From contig CAKZRP010000058.1 of assembly GCA_937146765.1 (NCBI GenBank), forward strand, positions 1 to 64,000: a DNA stretch of 64,000 bases, given 5' to 3'. Positions 7,849 through 19,489 of this stretch are shown one piece after another. The position numbers and the translations under genes are program-made. The first letter of the stretch is position 1; every line of letters starts with the position of its first letter. The stretch comes from an uncultured Paracoccaceae bacterium (lineage in GTDB: Bacteria > Pseudomonadota > Alphaproteobacteria > Rhodobacterales > Rhodobacteraceae). The notes under the pieces are model-generated. The model made no database searches and was not told the DNA's origin. It saw only the letters and a list, made by a program, of their open reading frames with translations.

Positions 7849-9255
7849 ATGCATCAGTCGCAGGATTTTTCCGGTCTCCCCGCCACCTCCGGGTTGAGCG
7901 AACTGGCACGGATCTCCTCCAGCCTCGGGTTCGAGATCGTCGACGTCGCCGGGGTCCTCGACAGTATAGAAGACAAGGCACAGCAGCAGCGCAAGGAGCT
8001 TTCGGCACTGCAATCCAGTGCCAGCCATGTGATGGATGCCAATAGCCGGATGACCGGCTCGATCGAGGCAGTGGCGCGGTCCGCCCGGGATGCGCTTGCG
8101 TCCGTGCAATCCTCGGTGGTTTTTGTGCGTGACAGTGGTCAGCAGACACAAGAGATGGCAGGTTGGGTCTCGGCGCTGAACGGTCGAACCGAAAGCGTCA
8201 TCACCTCGGTCGAGGCAATGCGTGCGGACAATCAGAAGATCAGCTCCATCGCCGCGCAGGTGAACATTCTCGCCATCAATGCCAAGATCGAAGCTGCCCG
8301 GGCCGGGGATGCCGGGCGCGGCTTTGCCGTTGTGGCCGAAGCGATCAACGACCTCGCCCTGCGCACCCAGCGCGCGGCGGAGGACATCAGCCTTAATATC
8401 TCGGCTCTGACCGAATGGATTCAGGCACTTCACTCCGAGTCCGGCCAGATATCGACCGCGGCGCATGAGGTTCTGCGGCGCGCAGGCGAGACCGACGCCT
8501 CCCTTGTCACGATTGAGACCAATGTCCAGCATGTGTCGGAGCAAGCCAATCACATTGGCGAGGAATCCAGCGCGGTCCGGTCTGCGCTTGAGGGGTTTGT
8601 GCCGCGTCTGAACAGCATCGGCGCCTCGGCCGCCGCCACCAGCGAGGGCATTCACACAGCCAATATCCGGGTGGAAAAGCTGATCACCTCTTCCGAACAA
8701 CTGGTCCAGGGCACCGTGCGCCTTGGTGGGCAGTCCGAGGACGGCAAATTCATCGACTATGTGCAGGACAAGGCCCGGCAGATCAGCGCGCTATTCGAGG
8801 CGGCGCTGGAGCGCGGCGAGATCTCGATGCAAGCCCTGTTTGATCGCAGCTACCGACCGATCGCTGGGACGGATCCCCAGCAATTGATGGCGCCCTTCAC
8901 GCCGCTCACCGACAAGTTACTGCCCCCAATGCTGGAAAGCGCGCTGGATCTCGACCCGCGTGTGGTCTTTTGTGCGGCGGTGGATGTGAATGGCTATCTG
9001 CCTACCCACAACAGGAAATTCTCTCAGCCCCAGTCGGCCGATCCGCTTTGGAACATGGCCAACTGCCGCAATCGGCGCATTTTTGACGACCGTGTGGGTC
9101 TCAAGGCCGGGCGCAATACACAGCCCTTCTTGCTACAGGTCTATCGTCGCGACATGGGGGGCGGCACCTTTGTGATGATGAAAGATCTTTCGGCCCCGAT
9201 CACCGTCAAGACCCGACACTGGGGCGGGCTGCGGCTGGCCTACAAGATCAGCTGA
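7849..9255 (+). CDS. Soluble methyl-accepting chemotaxis protein with C-terminal sensor
   Basis: A 468-residue cytoplasmic chemoreceptor without membrane segment or HAMP domain. The signalling hairpin centres on [20 protein letters not shown], the conserved tip that contacts CheA and CheW, flanked by long coiled coil. The sensor lies behind it: from about residue 320 a conserved block includes [31 protein letters not shown] and [10 protein letters not shown], a PAS/Cache-like module of unknown ligand. Order of domains is therefore reversed relative to classical receptors. No che genes lie nearby. Transcribed downstream of the Fe-S scaffold gene after 63 bases. Confidence 0.88.
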   Translation: MHQSQDFSGLPATSGLSELARISSSLGFEIVDVAGVLDSIEDKAQQQRKELSALQSSASHVMDANSRMTGSIEAVARSARDALASVQSSVVFVRDSGQQTQEMAGWVSALNGRTESVITSVEAMRADNQKISSIAAQVNILAINAKIEAARAGDAGRGFAVVAEAINDLALRTQRAAEDISLNISALTEWIQALHSESGQISTAAHEVLRRAGETDASLVTIETNVQHVSEQANHIGEESSAVRSALEGFVPRLNSIGASAAATSEGIHTANIRVEKLITSSEQLVQGTVRLGGQSEDGKFIDYVQDKARQISALFEAALERGEISMQALFDRSYRPIAGTDPQQLMAPFTPLTDKLLPPMLESALDLDPRVVFCAAVDVNGYLPTHNRKFSQPQSADPLWNMANCRNRRIFDDRVGLKAGRNTQPFLLQVYRRDMGGGTFVMMKDLSAPITVKTRHWGGLRLAYKIS

Positions 9256-9280
9256 TCCCGCCACGCCAGTCCAGTCAAAG

Positions 9281-9315
9281 AAAAAACCGCCGCACATCCG
9301 GGCAGATGGCGGCGG
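9281..9315 (-). terminator. Rho-independent terminator behind the 40-residue peptide gene
   Basis: On the minus strand CCGCCGC (9315-9309) pairs with GCGGCGG (9293-9287) around a 15-base loop and is followed by six T (9286-9281). It lies about 180 bases beyond the small membrane peptide gene, leaving a long 3' untranslated stretch (9316-9493). Confidence 0.7.
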
Positions 9316-9493
9316 CAAGTCATAGCACTTCTATGCGGGACCCGGGACAGCCATCATCACCCACGGCCAGAGCCAGGGTGCGGATCGAACAGGCAATCGA
9401 TCCGTGCAGGACAAGAGGCAGATGCGCCCCGGCATAAAAGCACAGGCAAAAAGGGACGTCGCAGGCGGGACACACCTGCGGGAAAAGCGATCC

Positions 9494-9616
9494 TCAGACC
9501 AGACCGGGCAGATGCAGGCCCACCACCAGCATGACCACCAGAGAGGCAACCCCGACGGCGTCCTGAAGCAGGTTAGAACGGGAATTCTGCAGTACGGATT
9601 TGACTTGCGTGACCAT
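9494..9616 (-). CDS. Small membrane protein (40 residues), unknown function
   Basis: Begins MVTQVKSVLQNS and ends in a single hydrophobic helix, ASLVVMLVVGLHLPGLV. The start ATG at 9616 is preceded by a textbook AGGAGG with seven bases between, which argues strongly that it is translated. It lies 135 bases downstream of recG on the same strand but the start of this gene has its own spacing, so its own promoter is likely. Too short for any family to be named; a single-span inner-membrane peptide is the reasonable guess. Confidence 0.7.
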   Translation of the reverse strand: MVTQVKSVLQNSRSNLLQDAVGVASLVVMLVVGLHLPGLV

Positions 9617-9750
9617 CTGGAAACCTCCTCGACCTCTGTTTGTCTGAGTAACGCTTTTGTTGCCCCTTTGTTCCCACTTCGCGCGAGTCGTGTAAAGAAC
9701 TTTTTGAGAACATTTGCGAACAAATTGGAACACGCAGGAGGGGGCGTAAT

Positions 9751-11841
9751 TTATCCCACTGAAATCAGACGGATAGCCTCGTCCTGTCGCAACAGCCATA
9801 GCAGCACTCGCGCGGCGCGCCCCCGCTCGGAGCCGAGCGCCGGGTCTGAGGCCATCAGCGCCCTCGCATCGCTCTGCGCCACCGCCATCAGATCTGCCTG
9901 TCGTTCCAGATCGGCAATCTTGAAGCGCGGCAGGCCGGATTGTGCAGTTCCGATCACATCGCCAGCCCCGCGCATCTGCAAATCTGTTTCCGCGATATGG
10001 AAACCATCCTCGCTCTCGCGCAGGACCTCGAGACGCTTGCGCCCCCCCTCGGTCAATGGGGGCTGATACATCAGCAGACAGGTGGACTCTGCAGTCCCGC
10101 GCCCGACCCGTCCGCGCAGCTGATGCAACTGCGCGAGGCCAAAGATCTCCGCCCGCTCGATCACCATGATCGAGGCATTGGGCACGTTCACCCCCACTTC
10201 GATCACCGTGGTCGCCACCAGAACCCGGGTATCACCGGCCTGGAAGGCGGCCATAGCCGCATCCTTCTCCGCAGGCGGCATCTGCCCGTGCACCAGCCCC
10301 ACAACGCCCTCGCCCAGCACTGCACGCAGATGTTTGAACCGGTCTTCCGCCGCGGTCAGATCCATCACTTCGGATTCCTCCACCAGCGGACACACCCAAT
10401 AGCACTGGCGCCCTTCGGCAATCGCACGCCGCAGGTGATCCACCACCTCGGACATGCGCTCGGTACTGAGGATCGCGGTCTTGACCGGTTTGCGTCCGGG
10501 CGGTTTCTCGTCGAGGATCGAGACTTCCATATCGCCATATTGGGTCAGCGCCAGTGAGCGCGGGATGGGCGTGGCGGTCATCACCAGCACATCGGCACGC
10601 TGCCCTTTCTCCGCCAATTCCATCCGTTGCCGCACGCCGAATCTGTGCTGTTCGTCCACGATCACCAAACGCAGGTCATGGAAACTGACGTCCTGCTGGA
10701 ACACCGCATGGGTGCCGACGAGGATATGGATATCGCCGCGTTCCAGCGCCTCTAGCTTCGCCTTGCGCTCCTTGCCCTTGTCCCGGCCTGTGAGGATTTC
10801 CAGCACAACGCCCGCGTCATTGGCCAGTGGCTGCAACCCGTCAAGATGCTGGCGGGCAAGGATTTCCGTCGGCGCCATCATCACGCCCTGCCCGCCGGCC
10901 TCCGCCGCCACCAGCAGCGCCATGAAAGCTACCAGCGTCTTTCCGGCGCCGACATCGCCCTGCAGCAACCGGTTCATCCGACGCGGGGCCGCCATATCGG
11001 CCGTGATCTCTTCGATCGCCCTTCCCTGTGCATTGGTGGGTCTATAGGGCAAAGCCGATAGGATCTTGCTTTGCAATTTCCCGGTCGCGACAGAGCTGCG
11101 ACCCGGCTGTTCGCGCTCGACCGACCGGGCGATGGCGAGCGTCAACTGATGGGCAAAAAGTTCGTCATAGGCGAGGCGCGCCCGTGCCGACGCCTCCGGC
11201 ATCAAATCGTCCAGCCCGGCGGGTGCGTGGGCCTGCACGACCGCCTGGTGCCAGTCCGGCCACCCCCGCTTCGCCTTCTGACCGGAGTCGATCCATTCCG
11301 CCAGTTCGGGAACGCGGGCCAGAGCGCTCTGAACGGCCTTGTACATGGTCTTCTGGGTGATGCCTTGGGTCAGCCGATAGACCGGCTCGAACTCCGGAAT
11401 GTCATCCGCCTCTTCCACCGGCAGCATGTGATCCGGGTGCACCATCTGGGCGATCCCGTCAAAAAGTTCGATCTTGCCGGACACCACCCGACGCGCGCCC
11501 GGAGGCAATTGGGCCTCGAGGTATCGGCTGCGTCCGTGAAAGAACACCAGCTGGAAATCCGTCTCTTGATCAGAGACCTCGATCCGATAGGCGCCGCCCT
11601 TGGTGCGGGCGGCGCGGTGGCGTCCGATGGTCACCTCCACCGTGGCCGTCGCAGGCAGGTCCAAGCCCTTGATCGTTGCGCGCCTGCGGCGGTCGACAAC
11701 ACTATAGGGCAAGGAGAACAGCAGATCTCGCGGGGCGGTCACTTGCAATTGCGCAAAGAGCTCCGCAGTTTTCGGACCGATGCCTTGCAATGTGTCGAGT
11801 TCCGCAAAAAGCGGGAACAACTGTTCCGGACGTCCCTTCAT
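9751..11841 (-). CDS. recG: ATP-dependent DNA helicase RecG
   Basis: Branch-migrates replication forks and Holliday junctions, reversing stalled forks. The 696-residue protein has the N-terminal wedge/OB domain (about 60-160, including a VRK-like region), Walker A GDVGAGKT, the DEQH box in LVIVDEQHRFG, motif III VLVMTATPIPRSLALT, and the C-terminal QLRGRVGRG motif VI. Length matches the family (680-700). It follows ligA by seven bases on the same strand, so ligA and recG form an operon for DNA replication and repair. Confidence 0.97.
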   Translation of the reverse strand: MKGRPEQLFPLFAELDTLQGIGPKTAELFAQLQVTAPRDLLFSLPYSVVDRRRRATIKGLDLPATATVEVTIGRHRAARTKGGAYRIEVSDQETDFQLVFFHGRSRYLEAQLPPGARRVVSGKIELFDGIAQMVHPDHMLPVEEADDIPEFEPVYRLTQGITQKTMYKAVQSALARVPELAEWIDSGQKAKRGWPDWHQAVVQAHAPAGLDDLMPEASARARLAYDELFAHQLTLAIARSVEREQPGRSSVATGKLQSKILSALPYRPTNAQGRAIEEITADMAAPRRMNRLLQGDVGAGKTLVAFMALLVAAEAGGQGVMMAPTEILARQHLDGLQPLANDAGVVLEILTGRDKGKERKAKLEALERGDIHILVGTHAVFQQDVSFHDLRLVIVDEQHRFGVRQRMELAEKGQRADVLVMTATPIPRSLALTQYGDMEVSILDEKPPGRKPVKTAILSTERMSEVVDHLRRAIAEGRQCYWVCPLVEESEVMDLTAAEDRFKHLRAVLGEGVVGLVHGQMPPAEKDAAMAAFQAGDTRVLVATTVIEVGVNVPNASIMVIERAEIFGLAQLHQLRGRVGRGTAESTCLLMYQPPLTEGGRKRLEVLRESEDGFHIAETDLQMRGAGDVIGTAQSGLPRFKIADLERQADLMAVAQSDARALMASDPALGSERGRAARVLLWLLRQDEAIRLISVG

Positions 11842-11848
11842 TTGCCGG

Positions 11849-14212
<2,364 letters not shown>

Positions 14213-14239
14213 GAAAGGATGTCTTGTCAGAGCCTTGGC

Positions 14240-14959
14240 TTATGCGCCAATGGCCATCCGGGCGCCGCCAGCGGACATGTCCTCTTGCGGATCGCGCAGC
14301 ACATAGCCCCGCCCCCAGACGGTTTCGATGTAGTTGTCGCCATCGGTCGCAGTGCTGAGCTTCTTGCGCAGCTTGCAGATGAAGACGTCGATGATCTTCA
14401 GTTCCGGCTCGTCCATGCCCCCATAGAGGTGGTTCAGGAACATCTCCTTGGTCAGCGTGGTGCCCTTGCGCAGGGACAGCAGCTCCAGCATCTGGTATTC
14501 CTTGCCGGTCAGATGGACGGATTTGCCTTCCACATCCACGGTCTTGGCGTCCAGATTGACCGAGATCTTGCCGGTCTTGATGATCGACTGCGAATGCCCC
14601 TTGGAGCGGCGGATGATCGCATGGATCCGCGCCACCAGTTCCTCGCGGTGGAAGGGCTTGGTCAGATAGTCATCCGCGCCAAAGCCGAAGCCCTTGATCT
14701 TGTTCTCGGTGTCATCGGCACCGGAGAGGATCAGGATCGGTGTCTCGATGCGCGACATCCGCAGCTGACGCAGAACCTCATGGCCGTTCATGTCCGGCAG
14801 ACCAAGGTCCAGCAGGATCAGGTCGTAGTCATAAAGCTTCGCCAGATCGATGCCTTCTTCGCCAAGATCGGTCGTGTAAACATTCAGGTTCGCATGAGTC
14901 AGCATCAGCTCGATGCTTTTCGCTGTCGTGGGATCATCCTCGACGAGAAGAATGCGCAT
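14240..14959 (-). CDS. ctrA: Cell-cycle response regulator CtrA
   Basis: OmpR-type two-domain response regulator, master regulator of division, flagella, gene transfer agents and related traits in alphaproteobacteria. The receiver domain starts MRILLVEDD and carries the phosphoacceptor Asp51 in [15 protein letters not shown], then the switch Lys in [11 protein letters not shown]. The DNA-binding domain (about 125-225) includes [31 protein letters not shown] and the end [11 protein letters not shown]. It has 239 residues and a short C-terminal tail [10 protein letters not shown]. sciP lies directly upstream on the same strand, and a CtrA-like box stands 59-73 bases before the start. Confidence 0.98.
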   Translation of the reverse strand: MRILLVEDDPTTAKSIELMLTHANLNVYTTDLGEEGIDLAKLYDYDLILLDLGLPDMNGHEVLRQLRMSRIETPILILSGADDTENKIKGFGFGADDYLTKPFHREELVARIHAIIRRSKGHSQSIIKTGKISVNLDAKTVDVEGKSVHLTGKEYQMLELLSLRKGTTLTKEMFLNHLYGGMDEPELKIIDVFICKLRKKLSTATDGDNYIETVWGRGYVLRDPQEDMSAGGARMAIGA

Positions 14960-15017
14960 ATTGGGTCTCCGCCTGTACTCTGTTTCCTCAGGTTGCGTTA
15001 ACCTTGCTTGGAAAAGG

Positions 15018-15032
15018 TTAATGTCCCGTTAC
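15018..15032. promoter_or_regulatory. CtrA-like binding box upstream of ctrA
   Basis: TTAA (15018-15021), seven bases, then TTAC (15029-15032) matches the CtrA consensus TTAA-N7-TTAA in seven of eight positions. Further TTAA tetramers stand at 14998, 15041, 15047 and 15064 but without the seven-base spacing. Position in the ctrA promoter region suggests autoregulation. Confidence 0.5.
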
Positions 15033-15083
15033 CATGATGGTTAATTTTAAGAAATCACACAAGTTAACGCGGCGGATTGTGGT

Positions 15084-15362
15084 TCAGTTGCTGCGATAGT
15101 CCTTCAGACGTGTGGTTTTCAGGGCCTCTTCCCCATGATCTGCAACCGCTGCGACCCAGCTTCGGAACTCTTCCTCGCTCAGGTTGTATAGACGTAGCGC
15201 CTCGGTCTGGGGAATCAATCCGTACAAAACACCCCGGACAACCGCCGCCTTGCGTGAGGCCACCCAGCGTTTTGTGGTTTGCGGCGGCAAATCCGCGCGA
15301 GTCATGACTGTTCCGTCCGGCAGAGTGACCGCACGGGGGCCATCAACTTTCTTTAAAAACAT
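15084..15362 (-). CDS. sciP: SciP-like CtrA inhibitory protein (DUF1153)
   Basis: A 92-residue helix-turn-helix protein of the DUF1153 family. In Caulobacter SciP binds CtrA at promoters and blocks recruitment of RNA polymerase. The hallmark TRADLPPQTTKRWVASRKA and the end LKTTRLKDYR are present. It is encoded directly upstream of ctrA on the same strand, with 124 bases between the stop codon and the ctrA start that include the CtrA-like box, so ctrA could be read both from sciP and from its own promoter. Confidence 0.9.
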   Translation of the reverse strand: MFLKKVDGPRAVTLPDGTVMTRADLPPQTTKRWVASRKAAVVRGVLYGLIPQTEALRLYNLSEEEFRSWVAAVADHGEEALKTTRLKDYRSN

Positions 15363-15446
15363 CGCTATGCCCTTACTAGGATGCGTCTTTTGCGTTCTAA
15401 GGGCTAAAGTGGCGCGCAGGCCTTAACGCTAAGTGAAATGCGCCCC

Positions 15447-15474
15447 TTGAGAATACTTAGCATTTTCCTATATT
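15447..15474 (+). promoter_or_regulatory. Probable sigma-70 promoter of mnmA
   Basis: TTGAGA (15447-15452) and TATATT (15469-15474) are separated by 16 bases, about 45 bases before the mnmA start codon. It is one of the best matches to the housekeeping consensus seen in the window. Prediction only. Confidence 0.5.
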
Positions 15475-15518
15475 CTTCGATGCTTTCCGCATCCCCCCTG
15501 ATCCGCAAGGAGTTTCCC

Positions 15519-16664
15519 ATGGCTTTGGACACCGAGGCGCCGCTGAATTCGCTTGGATTTGCCAAGCCGCCGTCCGAGACGAGGGTGGTTGTCGCCATGT
15601 CCGGCGGCGTAGACAGTTCGGTGGTGGCCGCCTATCTCGCCGAACAGGGCTATGACGTGGTCGGGGTGACGCTGCAGCTTTATGACCACGGCGCCGCCCT
15701 CGCCAAGAAGGGGGCCTGCTGCGCCGGCATCGACATCCACGATGCCCGTCGAGTGGCAGAGGAGCGTGGCTTTCCGCATTACGTGCTGGACTACGAGAAC
15801 ATCTTCAAGGATGCGGTCATCGACGAATTTGCCGACAGCTACCTGGCCGGCGCCACCCCGGTGCCCTGCATCCGCTGCAACGAGCGGGTAAAGTTCAAGG
15901 ACCTTCTGGAAACGGCCAAGGATCTCGAGGCGGACTGCATGGCGACCGGCCACTACATCCAGCGCAAGATGGGCGCAAAGGGTCCAGAACTGCATTGCGC
16001 CGAGGATTCGAACCGCGATCAGAGTTATTTCCTCTTCTCGACCACGCCGGAGCAGCTCGACTTCCTGCGATTCCCGCTCGGCCACCTGCCATCCAAGTCC
16101 GCAACACGCGAGATGGCGGCGCAATATGGGCTCGCCGTCGCAGACAAGCCTGACAGCCAGGACATCTGCTTCGTGCCCAACGGCGATTACGCCTCGGTGA
16201 TCGAGAAACTGCGCCCTGGTTCGGCGGAACCGGGCCAGATCGTGCATGTGGATGGCCGCGTGCTCGGCACCCACAACGGCGTCATCCACTATACCATCGG
16301 CCAACGCCGTGGACTCGGCATCGGTGGCCTCAGCGACCCGCTCTACGTGGTGAAACTCGACGTGGACCAGAAACAGGTCATCGTCGGCCCGAAAGAGATG
16401 CTGGCGACCCGCACCGTTCCGGTGCGCGAGATCAACTGGCTCGGCGACGAGCCCTTCACCAGTCGCGCGGAATGGCATCTCAGCGTCAAGGTCCGCTCCA
16501 CCCGCCCGCCGCGCGATGCGGTGATCCGACCGATCTCCGAGACCGAGGCCGAAGTGGTACTCTTCGAGGCCGAAGAAGGCATCTCCCCCGGTCAGGCCTG
16601 CGTGTTTTACGATCCCAACGGCAGCCGGATTTTCGGCGGTGGCTGGATCTGGAAAGGCAAATAA
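15519..16664 (+). CDS. mnmA: tRNA-specific 2-thiouridylase
   Basis: Thiolates C2 of wobble uridine 34 in tRNA-Lys, -Glu and -Gln. The PP-loop [18 protein letters not shown] lies near residues 24-41. The catalytic cysteine pair is seen in [13 protein letters not shown] and in the [13 protein letters not shown] segment, and the C-terminal beta-barrel domain carries QRRGLGIGG and [13 protein letters not shown] 15519 (381 residues) is preceded by AAGGAG; the upstream in-frame stretch to 15438 overlaps the promoter. Single gene closed by the terminator at 16667-16693. Confidence 0.97.
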   Translation: MALDTEAPLNSLGFAKPPSETRVVVAMSGGVDSSVVAAYLAEQGYDVVGVTLQLYDHGAALAKKGACCAGIDIHDARRVAEERGFPHYVLDYENIFKDAVIDEFADSYLAGATPVPCIRCNERVKFKDLLETAKDLEADCMATGHYIQRKMGAKGPELHCAEDSNRDQSYFLFSTTPEQLDFLRFPLGHLPSKSATREMAAQYGLAVADKPDSQDICFVPNGDYASVIEKLRPGSAEPGQIVHVDGRVLGTHNGVIHYTIGQRRGLGIGGLSDPLYVVKLDVDQKQVIVGPKEMLATRTVPVREINWLGDEPFTSRAEWHLSVKVRSTRPPRDAVIRPISETEAEVVLFEAEEGISPGQACVFYDPNGSRIFGGGWIWKGK

Positions 16665-16666
16665 GC

Positions 16667-16693
16667 AAAAGGGAGCCCAAGTGGCTCCCTTTT
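16667..16693. terminator. Bidirectional terminator between mnmA and lpxB
   Basis: AAAAGGGAGCC (16667-16677) and GGCTCCCTTTT (16683-16693) pair perfectly around CAAGT. It begins two bases after the mnmA stop codon and also lies 40 bases behind the convergent lpxB, so it serves both. Confidence 0.88.
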
Positions 16694-16733
16694 CTCTTGT
16701 TCCAATCATTTCCGAGGGGCAGCCCTCTCAGCC

Positions 16734-17900
16734 TCAGGCCGCAGGCAGCCGCTCCAGCACGGCCCGTGCCGCCCGCAGCCCCGGCGCCACACCGCCCATG
16801 CCGATGCGCTCCATGGTCACGGCCATCGCGGCGCCTTGTGCATCCGGCTGTGCCAACACGTCCTCCAGCCGAGCCGCGATCTGTTCCGGGGTGCAATCCG
16901 GGCCCAGACATTCCGGCACCACCCGCGTCTCGCTGACGAGGTTCACAAGCGTGACCGTATCAATCAGCGCCATCCGCTTCATGATCTGCCAGGTGAGCCA
17001 GTTGAACCTATAAGCGATCACCATCGGCGTCTGCGCGGCCGCCAGTTCCAGCGAGACCGTGCCCGAGGCCGCCAGCGCCAGATCTGCTGCGGCAAAAGCC
17101 GCACGCTTATGGGCGGCAAAGACCTCGGGCGCAAAATCTTTCGGGTCCAGTACCACGCAACCCCGAGGCCAGTCTGAGAGCTTTTCCCGCACCAGCGGCG
17201 CCACATGGGCCGCTGCGGGCACCACGATGCGGACCTCCGGATGACGCTGGTGGAAGCTCCGGAGGGCCGCGCCGAACACATCCGCCAGCCGCCCCACCTC
17301 GGAGCGCCGCGAGCCGGGCAAGGCCAGCAGAACCGGTGCCACGCCGAGCTCAAACGCCGAGCGAAAGGCGGCGATCTCCGCCGCCGTCGCCTGCGGTTCC
17401 GCCACCACCGGATGGCCGACAAAGTCGCAATCCATCCCGGCTGCTTCCATATAGGGCGGCTCGAAGGGCAGCAGCGCCAGCACATGGTCGATGACCTGTG
17501 CCATCTTCACTGCACGTCCCGGACGCCAGGCCCAGACCGACGGGGCCACGTAATGTACGGTGCGAATGTCGCTGCCCGCCTTCACCAGCTTGGCCACCCT
17601 GAGCGAAAAATCCGGGCTGTCGATGGTGATCATCACGTCCGGCTTCATCGCGAGCACGGCATCGGCGGTTTCCTGAATGCGCCGCTTGAGGTCGAAGTAT
17701 TTCGGCAGGATCTCGGCGATTCCCATCACCGAGAGCTCCTCCATCGGAAACCGGGACGAGAGCCCCTCGCCGGTCATCATGGCGCCGCCGATGCCTTCGA
17801 AGGTAACACCGGGCGCAAGCTCCTTGAGCCCCCGCATCAATGCCGCCCCCAGACGATCCCCCGAAGGCTCCCCCGCGAGGATGAAGACCCGCAGGCTCAT
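16734..17900 (-). CDS. lpxB: Lipid-A-disaccharide synthase
   Basis: Joins UDP-diacylglucosamine and lipid X to the lipid A disaccharide at the inner membrane. The 388 residues start FILAGEPSGDRLGAALM, the family N-terminal signature, and include YVAPSVWAWRPGRA and the C-terminal glycosyltransferase motif ASGTVSLELAAAQTPMV. ATG 17900 overlaps the lpxI stop by four bases (ATGA). Last gene of the long envelope cluster. Confidence 0.97.
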   Translation of the reverse strand: MSLRVFILAGEPSGDRLGAALMRGLKELAPGVTFEGIGGAMMTGEGLSSRFPMEELSVMGIAEILPKYFDLKRRIQETADAVLAMKPDVMITIDSPDFSLRVAKLVKAGSDIRTVHYVAPSVWAWRPGRAVKMAQVIDHVLALLPFEPPYMEAAGMDCDFVGHPVVAEPQATAAEIAAFRSAFELGVAPVLLALPGSRRSEVGRLADVFGAALRSFHQRHPEVRIVVPAAAHVAPLVREKLSDWPRGCVVLDPKDFAPEVFAAHKRAAFAAADLALAASGTVSLELAAAQTPMVIAYRFNWLTWQIMKRMALIDTVTLVNLVSETRVVPECLGPDCTPEQIAARLEDVLAQPDAQGAAMAVTMERIGMGGVAPGLRAARAVLERLPAA

Positions 17901-18688
17901 TCCGGGGATCGAAGCCAGAGGAACATACCGCGCCGATCGCAGGCCGCGATCACCGCTTCCCGGTCCAGAACAATGACACCGCCCGCTTCCAGCACTATGC
18001 CGTTCAACCCGGCCATGGCCGCGCCCTCGACGGTGGAAGGGCCGATGGTCGGAAGATCCGCACGCCGGTCCTGACCAGCCTTGGGGGCCTTGTAGAGGAG
18101 GCCTCCCTGCCCGTCCGGGCGGGTCGCGAGGCTCGCCAGCATCCAATCGGTGCCAAAGAGCGTCTCGATGGCAATGGCCTGACCTGCGCGCACCGCACAG
18201 GCTTGGCCCACATCAGCGGCACTCAGGGCCATCGCAATCCCGGCGGCGCGGCTTGCATCGACCTTGTCGATTTCGCCAGGCTGCACCCGGGTCGGGATGC
18301 CCTCGCTCATCAACAGGTCCGGAGCGATCTCATGGGCCGCTTTCACCGCAAACCCGCTCTGTTCGAGGATACCGATCACCGCGCGCAGGGCACCATCGTC
18401 ACCAGCGGCAATTGCCGCCTGCAGCACCGGCACCAGCGGCAGGGTCGCTGCATCGATCATCGAGGGGTCGATCTGTGGCCGGCGCACCGCACCTGCCAGA
18501 CAGATCTCGGTGACCTCCGCCGCCTTCAGCCGTTCGAGGAAGCTGCCGAACTGCTCCAGCCGGAAGGTCAGCTCCGCTTCCACCGCATCGGGTTCGGACC
18601 CCGCCATGGCACAGACCAAGGGCCGGTTGGGCAGACGCGAAATGAGTTCCGCAGGCAGTTGCCCGCGTCCTGCAATCAGTGCAATCAT
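17897..18688 (-). CDS. lpxI: UDP-2,3-diacylglucosamine pyrophosphatase LpxI
   Basis: Cleaves UDP-diacylglucosamine to lipid X and UMP by attack on the alpha phosphorus; it replaces LpxH in most alphaproteobacteria. The 263-residue protein begins MIALIAGRGQLPAEL and carries the family patterns LAGAVRRPQIDP, DDGALRAVIGILE, LPTIGPSTVEGA and VLDREAVIAACD. The genetic position between lpxA and lpxB is the one in which the family was recognised. Confidence 0.95.
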   Translation of the reverse strand: MIALIAGRGQLPAELISRLPNRPLVCAMAGSEPDAVEAELTFRLEQFGSFLERLKAAEVTEICLAGAVRRPQIDPSMIDAATLPLVPVLQAAIAAGDDGALRAVIGILEQSGFAVKAAHEIAPDLLMSEGIPTRVQPGEIDKVDASRAAGIAMALSAADVGQACAVRAGQAIAIETLFGTDWMLASLATRPDGQGGLLYKAPKAGQDRRADLPTIGPSTVEGAAMAGLNGIVLEAGGVIVLDREAVIAACDRRGMFLWLRSPE

Positions 18689-18703
18689 CGCAAAGAGCCT
18701 TTC

Positions 18704-19489
18704 TCAGCCGCCGGGGGTCAGGAAGTGACGGTCGCTGTGTCCGGTGATGAAGGCGACGATCTCCTGAACGTAGTCGCTGTCGCTTTCCTCGCCCAGACGA
18801 CGCGCGCGCTCGGAGAAAGTGCCTTCGCCCTGCGCCAGCATCTGGAAAGCAGCGCGCAATGCGGTGATATCCGCCCGGCTCACCCCGCGCCGTTTGAGGC
18901 CCACCAGGTTCAACCCGTCCAACTCCCCGCGCGAGGCCTGGACCAGACCATAGGGAATGACGTCGTTGGTCACCATGGTAACGGCTCCGATGATGGCGCC
19001 GCGCCCGATCCGCACCCATTGGTGGATACCGGACAGACCGCCGATGATGACGTCATCCTCCAGCACGCAATGGCCCGCCACTGCGGCAGAGTTCACCACG
19101 ATCACCCGGTCGCCGACCTGAGCGTCATGCGCGATGTGGCAGCCGGCCATGAACAAACCATCGTCGCCAATGCGGGTGACACCGCCGCCGCCCTCCGTGC
19201 CTGCGTTCACCGTCACATGTTCACGGATCCGGTTGCGCTTGCCGATCACGGTGCGGCATTTCTCGCCCTTGAACTTCAGATCCTGAGGGATCTCGCCCAG
19301 AACGGAGAAGGAGAACACAACGGTGTCATCGCCGATTTCGGTGTCGCCGGTCACCACCACATGCGACTTCAGCACCACCCGGTCGCCCAGAACCACCTCA
19401 GCACCGACGATGCAGAACGGCCCGATCTCGCAGCCTTCGCCAATCCTGGCGCCCTCTTCGATAATGGCGCTGGGGTGAATCATGCTCAT
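18704..19489 (-). CDS. lpxA: UDP-N-acetylglucosamine acyltransferase
   Basis: First committed step of lipid A synthesis: 3-O-acylation of UDP-GlcNAc by acyl-ACP. The protein of 261 residues is a left-handed beta helix of hexapeptide repeats; the catalytic His appears in AGCHIAHDAQVG, and the acyl-ruler region and helical C-terminus have normal length. The start codon shares one base with the fabZ stop, so the two are coupled. In Rhodobacterales the acyl donor is commonly 3-hydroxydecanoyl-ACP or shorter or longer; this cannot be read here. Confidence 0.96.
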   Translation of the reverse strand: MSMIHPSAIIEEGARIGEGCEIGPFCIVGAEVVLGDRVVLKSHVVVTGDTEIGDDTVVFSFSVLGEIPQDLKFKGEKCRTVIGKRNRIREHVTVNAGTEGGGGVTRIGDDGLFMAGCHIAHDAQVGDRVIVVNSAAVAGHCVLEDDVIIGGLSGIHQWVRIGRGAIIGAVTMVTNDVIPYGLVQASRGELDGLNLVGLKRRGVSRADITALRAAFQMLAQGEGTFSERARRLGEESDSDYVQEIVAFITGHSDRHFLTPGG

